64,000 bases of DNA from NCBI RefSeq assembly GCF_018130465.1, contig NZ_JAFCKJ010000015.1, positions 124,001 through 188,000 on the forward strand. The letters are read 5' to 3'. The notes beneath the pieces were generated by a model. That model had not been told where the DNA came from, did not search any database, and saw only the letters and a program-made list of their open reading frames with translations. This document shows positions 60,968-64,000 of the stretch, piece after piece. Every line of letters begins with the position of its first letter. Positions within the stretch are counted from its first letter, which is position 1. The position numbers and the translations under genes are program-made. Source of the DNA: Bradyrhizobium canariense (GTDB taxonomy: Bacteria; Pseudomonadota; Alphaproteobacteria; Rhizobiales; Xanthobacteraceae).

Positions 60968-61440
60968 GACCCGTCCACGACCTTGACGGTGCCGTCCGGC
61001 TGGACGACGCCCCGGATGATCACGCCCGTATCGGTGTTTCGTATCGGGATGAGCGCGCCGGGCGCTCCCGACTGCATCGCTGCGCCGTAGGTCACGATCG
61101 ACAGGCCGCTGTCTTCGACCACGACCTTGACCATCGCGCCGCGGGCGACCGTCCAGGGATCCTCCACCGAATTGGTCGGGATCGGCTGGCCGGGCAGCAG
61201 CGCGCGGCGCGCCATGCGGCCGACCAGGACATGGCGTCCTTCGATGAACATGGCGACACCGAGCACGTTCGGCGCGAAGGCGCGCTCGGTGATCATGTCA
61301 TCCCGGATCAGCTCGCCGGCACGGATCGAGACGGCCGGCACGGGAAGCCGCTTCTCCTCGGCCGCGGCGACCTGCGCCGAGACGAGAACCAGCAGCACGG
61401 CGGCCAACCCGCGCATGATCAAGCCCATCCTGTTCAACAT
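60964..61440 (-). CDS. flgA: flagellar P-ring assembly chaperone FlgA
   Basis: The 158-residue protein is read from ATG 61440; ATGs a few codons inside are possible. A signal peptide (RGLAAVLLVLVSAQVAAA) leads to a SAF-type domain: VPAVSIRAGELIRDDMITERAFAPN, RMARRALLPGQPIPTNSVEDPWTVARGAMVKVVVED. It helps P-ring assembly in the periplasm and is coupled to flgI. Confidence 0.9.
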   Translation of the reverse strand: MLNRMGLIMRGLAAVLLVLVSAQVAAAEEKRLPVPAVSIRAGELIRDDMITERAFAPNVLGVAMFIEGRHVLVGRMARRALLPGQPIPTNSVEDPWTVARGAMVKVVVEDSGLSIVTYGAAMQSGAPGALIPIRNTDTGVIIRGVVQPDGTVKVVDGS

Positions 61441-61453
61441 GGATACACCGGAA

Positions 61454-62242
61454 CTAGCGCATGCCCTTCGAGACCGTCTGGGCCATTTCATCCGAGGCCT
61501 GGATGACCTTGGCATTCATTTCGTAGGCGCGCTGGGCAGAGATCAACTCGGTGATTTCCTTGACCGGGTCGACGTTCGAGGCTTCGAGATATTGCTGGTT
61601 GATCTTGCCGTAGCCGGAATCGCCGGGCAGCCCGACGACCGGCGTGCCGGACGCCGTGGTCTCGCGATAGAGATTGCTGCCCAGCGGTTCGAGGCCGGCT
61701 TCGTTGGCGAAGTTGGCGAGGTTGAGCTGGCCGATTTGCCTCGGGTTCACTTCCGTATCCAGCTTGGCGAATACCTGTCCGGTCTGGTTGACCGTGACCT
61801 GGACCGTTCCCTGCGGCACCGTGATTGCCGGATCCAGCAGGTAGCCGTCGGTCGTGACGAGCTGGCTGTTGGCATTGGTGTTGAACGAGCCCGCGCGGGT
61901 ATACTGCACCTCGTTGTTCGGGCCGAGCACCTGAAACCAGCCGCGACCGTTGATCGCCATGTCGTAGGGATTGCCGGTCTGCGTGAGCGCGCCCTGGATG
62001 TGCAGCTTGCGGATCGCCGCCGACTTGACGCCGAGGCCGAGATTGGCGCCTTCCGGAATCGGCGACGAGCCGCTGGTGTTCGCAACGCCCTGCATGCGGT
62101 CCATCTGGTAGAACAGATCGGTGAATTCTGCCCGCGCCCGCTTGTACGACGTCGAATTGATGTTGGCGATGTTGTTCGCGATGACTTCGATGTTGGTCTG
62201 CTGGGCGTTCATGCCCGTAGCCGCAATGGCAAGCGATTTCAC
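61454..62242 (-). CDS. flgG: flagellar distal rod protein FlgG
   Basis: The 262-residue protein begins [40 protein letters not shown] and has the central rod/hook signature [26 protein letters not shown], ending [36 protein letters not shown]. Length and motifs match FlgG. flgF, the proximal-rod paralogue, is not in the window. Confidence 0.94.
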   Translation of the reverse strand: MKSLAIAATGMNAQQTNIEVIANNIANINSTSYKRARAEFTDLFYQMDRMQGVANTSGSSPIPEGANLGLGVKSAAIRKLHIQGALTQTGNPYDMAINGRGWFQVLGPNNEVQYTRAGSFNTNANSQLVTTDGYLLDPAITVPQGTVQVTVNQTGQVFAKLDTEVNPRQIGQLNLANFANEAGLEPLGSNLYRETTASGTPVVGLPGDSGYGKINQQYLEASNVDPVKEITELISAQRAYEMNAKVIQASDEMAQTVSKGMR

Positions 62243-62257
62243 AGCGTCACTCCCTGA

Positions 62258-62587
62258 TCAGATCGACATCCGAACGACTTCCTGGTAGGCCTGCACGACC
62301 TTGTCGCGAACCGCGACCGCCGTCTGCAAGGCCTGCTCGGCCGACATGAGCGCCTCCACGACGCGCCGCGTCGATTCCTTGCCCTGCATCGCCGAGATCG
62401 AGGCCGCCTCGCCCGCCTTCAGCGTCCCGATCGCGTCCGTCGTCACCTGCTTCATCACCGATTCGAATCCGACGTCGCCGCCGGACTGGATCGCGGGCGT
62501 CGCCGCCGGCGAGATGGCCTGCGTCTCGGTCGCGCGGCTCGCCGCTTGCCCGGCCGAAATCGCCGTGGATGAAATCGCTTCAAGCAT
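62258..62587 (-). CDS. fliE: flagellar hook-basal body protein FliE
   Basis: The 109-residue protein ends with the FliE helical domain: FESVMKQVTTDAIGTLKAGEAASISAMQGKESTRRVVEALMSAEQALQTAVAVRDKVVQAYQEVVRMSI. It joins the MS ring to the rod. It is two bases from flgC and 15 bases from flgG. Confidence 0.93.
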   Translation of the reverse strand: MLEAISSTAISAGQAASRATETQAISPAATPAIQSGGDVGFESVMKQVTTDAIGTLKAGEAASISAMQGKESTRRVVEALMSAEQALQTAVAVRDKVVQAYQEVVRMSI

Positions 62588-62589
62588 TG

Positions 62590-63006
62590 TCAGCTCCTCA
62601 GCAGGTCGATGGTCATGCCCAGCATCGACCTCACCTGTTTCACCACCTGGAGATTGGCTTCATAGGACCGGTTGACTTCCCGCATGTCCGCCATCTCGAT
62701 CATCATGTTGACGTTCGGCAGCTTGACGTAGCCGGCCTTGTCGGCAGCGGGATGCCCCGGGTCGTACTCCACGCGGTACGGCGTGGTGTCGACCCCGATT
62801 TCCTTGACCTTCGCCAGCTGCGCGCCCGAGGCGCGGTCCATCGCGGCATCGAAGGTGATCGTCTTGCGCTGATAGGGATCGGCGCCGGCGGCGCGTCCCG
62901 TCGACGTCGCGTTGGCGAGGTTCTCCGAGACGATGCGCATGCGCGTCGACTGCGCTTCGAGCCCCGAGCTCGCGACCGTCAACGAGGATTGCAGTGAGTC
63001 CAGCAT
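62590..63006 (-). CDS. flgC: flagellar proximal rod protein FlgC
   Basis: The 138-residue protein has the rod signature [34 protein letters not shown] and the FlgC C-terminus [45 protein letters not shown]. It follows flgB by 11 bases and is part of the proximal rod. Confidence 0.94.
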   Translation of the reverse strand: MLDSLQSSLTVASSGLEAQSTRMRIVSENLANATSTGRAAGADPYQRKTITFDAAMDRASGAQLAKVKEIGVDTTPYRVEYDPGHPAADKAGYVKLPNVNMMIEMADMREVNRSYEANLQVVKQVRSMLGMTIDLLRS

Positions 63007-63017
63007 GTCAGTTCACC

Positions 63018-63398
63018 TCAGGTCTTCGCGCTCGACAGCAGCATGCGGTGAAACGACCGCACGACCGCCGAGTTCATCGAGTAGTCGCGACTGACGTCGC
63101 TGCCCTTGATCATTTCCTGCTCGAGACTGACGGAGTTGCCGGAGTGAACCACGTCCCAGCTGTCCTTTTTCGCGTTCGCCCGCGTGTCACTCTCGGCGGC
63201 AGAGAGCTGCATATGCGACGGCGACGTCATCGCGAGCCTCACCGGCATGCCGTCCAGCACTTTGTTGAAGGGCTCGACGTCGCGCGCCTTGAAGCCCGGC
63301 GTGTTGGCGTTGGCGACGTTGGTGGCAATCGTCGACTGGCGGAGCTCGAGGTATCGCGCCTGCGACGATGCGAGTTCGAAGAGATAGAGCGGTCCCAC
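63018..63398 (-). CDS. flgB: flagellar proximal rod protein FlgB
   Basis: The 126-residue protein has LASSQARYLELRQSTIATNVANANTPGFKARDVEPF, the FlgB N-terminus, and C-terminal SLEQEMIKGSDVSRDYSMNSAVVRSFHRMLLSSAK. It starts the flgB-flgC-fliE-flgG-flgA-flgI-motE-flgH-fliL-fliP series, 85 bp downstream of flhB. Confidence 0.93.
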   Translation of the reverse strand: MGPLYLFELASSQARYLELRQSTIATNVANANTPGFKARDVEPFNKVLDGMPVRLAMTSPSHMQLSAAESDTRANAKKDSWDVVHSGNSVSLEQEMIKGSDVSRDYSMNSAVVRSFHRMLLSSAKT

Positions 63399-63483
63399 GG
63401 CAGCACCATTCTGGTTCAGACGGTGTAACCTTAGGGTCGCAAGCTTTCGTCAGGCTGATGGAACAGACGCCGTCCTCGGAATT

Positions 63484-64000
63484 CTACTGGACCTTCTCGG
63501 TCCGCGGCGTCTGCTTGGATTGCAGGAAGTAGATGATCTCGGCGACCGGCCTGAAGAACTCCGCCGGAATCACCTGGTCGACCTGAACCGCCTCGTAGAG
63601 CGCGCGCGCCAGCGCCTTGTTCTCGATCACCGGAATCCGGTTCTGCTCGGCGACTTCGCGGATCTTCAGCGCTATCACGTCCATGCCCTTGGCCACGACG
63701 ATCGGCGCCGGATTTTCCTCGCGATTGTAGCGCAGCGCGATCGCGAAGTGCGTCGGGTTCGCGATCACCAGCGTCGCGCGCGATGCGGAGGCGATCATGC
63801 GCTGGCGCGAGCGGTCGCGCGCCAGCGAGCGCAGACGCGCCTTGATCAGCGGATCGCCTTCGGCCTGCTTGTGCTCGTCCTTGATCTCCTGCCGCGTCAT
63901 GCGCAGCTCGCGCCGCCAGTGGAAGCGCGCCCAGGCGAGATCGACCGCGACCAGGACGATGGTGGCGATGCAGATCGCCGAGACGATCCGCATGGCGATG
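63484..64000 (-). CDS. flhB: flagellar export apparatus protein FlhB, C-terminal part (cut by right edge)
   Basis: About 171 codons are visible up to the stop at 63484; the N-terminus is outside the window. A last membrane span (AICIATIVLVAVDLAWARF) is followed by the cytoplasmic domain MTRQEIKDEHKQAEGDPLIKARLRSLARDRSRQRM and the autocleavage motif NPTH in LVIANPTHFAIALRYN. FlhB switches export from rod/hook to filament proteins, acting with FliK encoded in this locus. Confidence 0.94.
   Translation of the reverse strand, partial: IAMRIVSAICIATIVLVAVDLAWARFHWRRELRMTRQEIKDEHKQAEGDPLIKARLRSLARDRSRQRMIASASRATLVIANPTHFAIALRYNREENPAPIVVAKGMDVIALKIREVAEQNRIPVIENKALARALYEAVQVDQVIPAEFFRPVAEIIYFLQSKQTPRTEKVQ

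Overview
The window is high-GC alphaproteobacterial DNA and most resembles Bradyrhizobium or a close relative. The evidence is the Rhizobiales-type flagellar gene order (flgE-flgK-flgL-flaF-flbT-flgD-fliQ-flhA-fliR and flgB-flgC-fliE-flgG-flgA-flgI-motE-flgH-fliL-fliP), the motB/motC/fliK trio, a single CtrA/Rem-like regulator, two adjacent short flagellins, and dispersed palindromic repeats of a kind I associate with bradyrhizobial genomes. No rRNA, tRNA, CRISPR array, transposase or phage gene was seen.

Bases 1-37,000 are metabolic and accessory islets, each with its own regulator. (1) A truncated 2-hydroxyacid dehydrogenase diverges from a solute-binding protein. (2) A TetR repressor diverges from an NmrA-like oxidoreductase over a tandem operator. 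(3) A three-gene molybdenum hydroxylase cluster (2Fe-2S subunit, Tat-exported molybdopterin subunit, dihaem cytochrome c) is of the isoquinoline 1-oxidoreductase type. (4) Two type-B carboxylesterases and an MHS-family transporter diverge from a TetR regulator. (5) A polyamine/amine-type ABC importer has an FAD amine oxidase and a HAD hydrolase inside the operon and a divergent LysR. (6) A sugar-acid catabolic locus (uxuB; gntR-dctPQM-Zn dehydrogenase-uxuA-FMN oxidase) is arranged around a perfect GntR/UxuR-like palindrome. (7) Miscellaneous genes follow: NTF2-like, HAD phosphatase, SDR, class-C-type serine hydrolase, dienelactone hydrolase, a decayed MFS transporter, a MarR regulator with a cysteine tail, and an unknown membrane coiled-coil protein.

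Bases 36,435-64,000 are one flagellar locus matching the lateral (thin) flagella of bradyrhizobia. A rightward response regulator (LafR/Rem type) stands at its left border. Everything else is leftward: flhB (cut by the right edge), flgBC-fliE-flgG-flgA-flgI-motE-flgH-fliL-fliP, two flagellins, fliF-fliH-like-motB-motC-fliK-lytic transglycosylase, flgE-flgK-flgL-flaF-flbT-flgD, fliQ-flhA-fliR, and a FliJ-like, FlgJ-like, FlgN-like, FliL-topology tail. Start/stop overlaps (ATGA, GTGA, TTGA) are frequent, indicating long translationally coupled operons. Not present here, and expected beyond the right edge, are fliG, fliM, fliN, fliI, motA and flgF.

The most interesting signals are: a structured leader conserved upstream of both flagellin start codons, with flaF/flbT in the same locus; long-stem inverted repeats in the 0.8-kb gene-free region before the flagellar regulator; palindromic repeats inserted between the binding-protein and permease genes of the TRAP operon; and a sugar-acid pathway with no visible hexuronate isomerase, which may start from L-gulonate or L-idonate.
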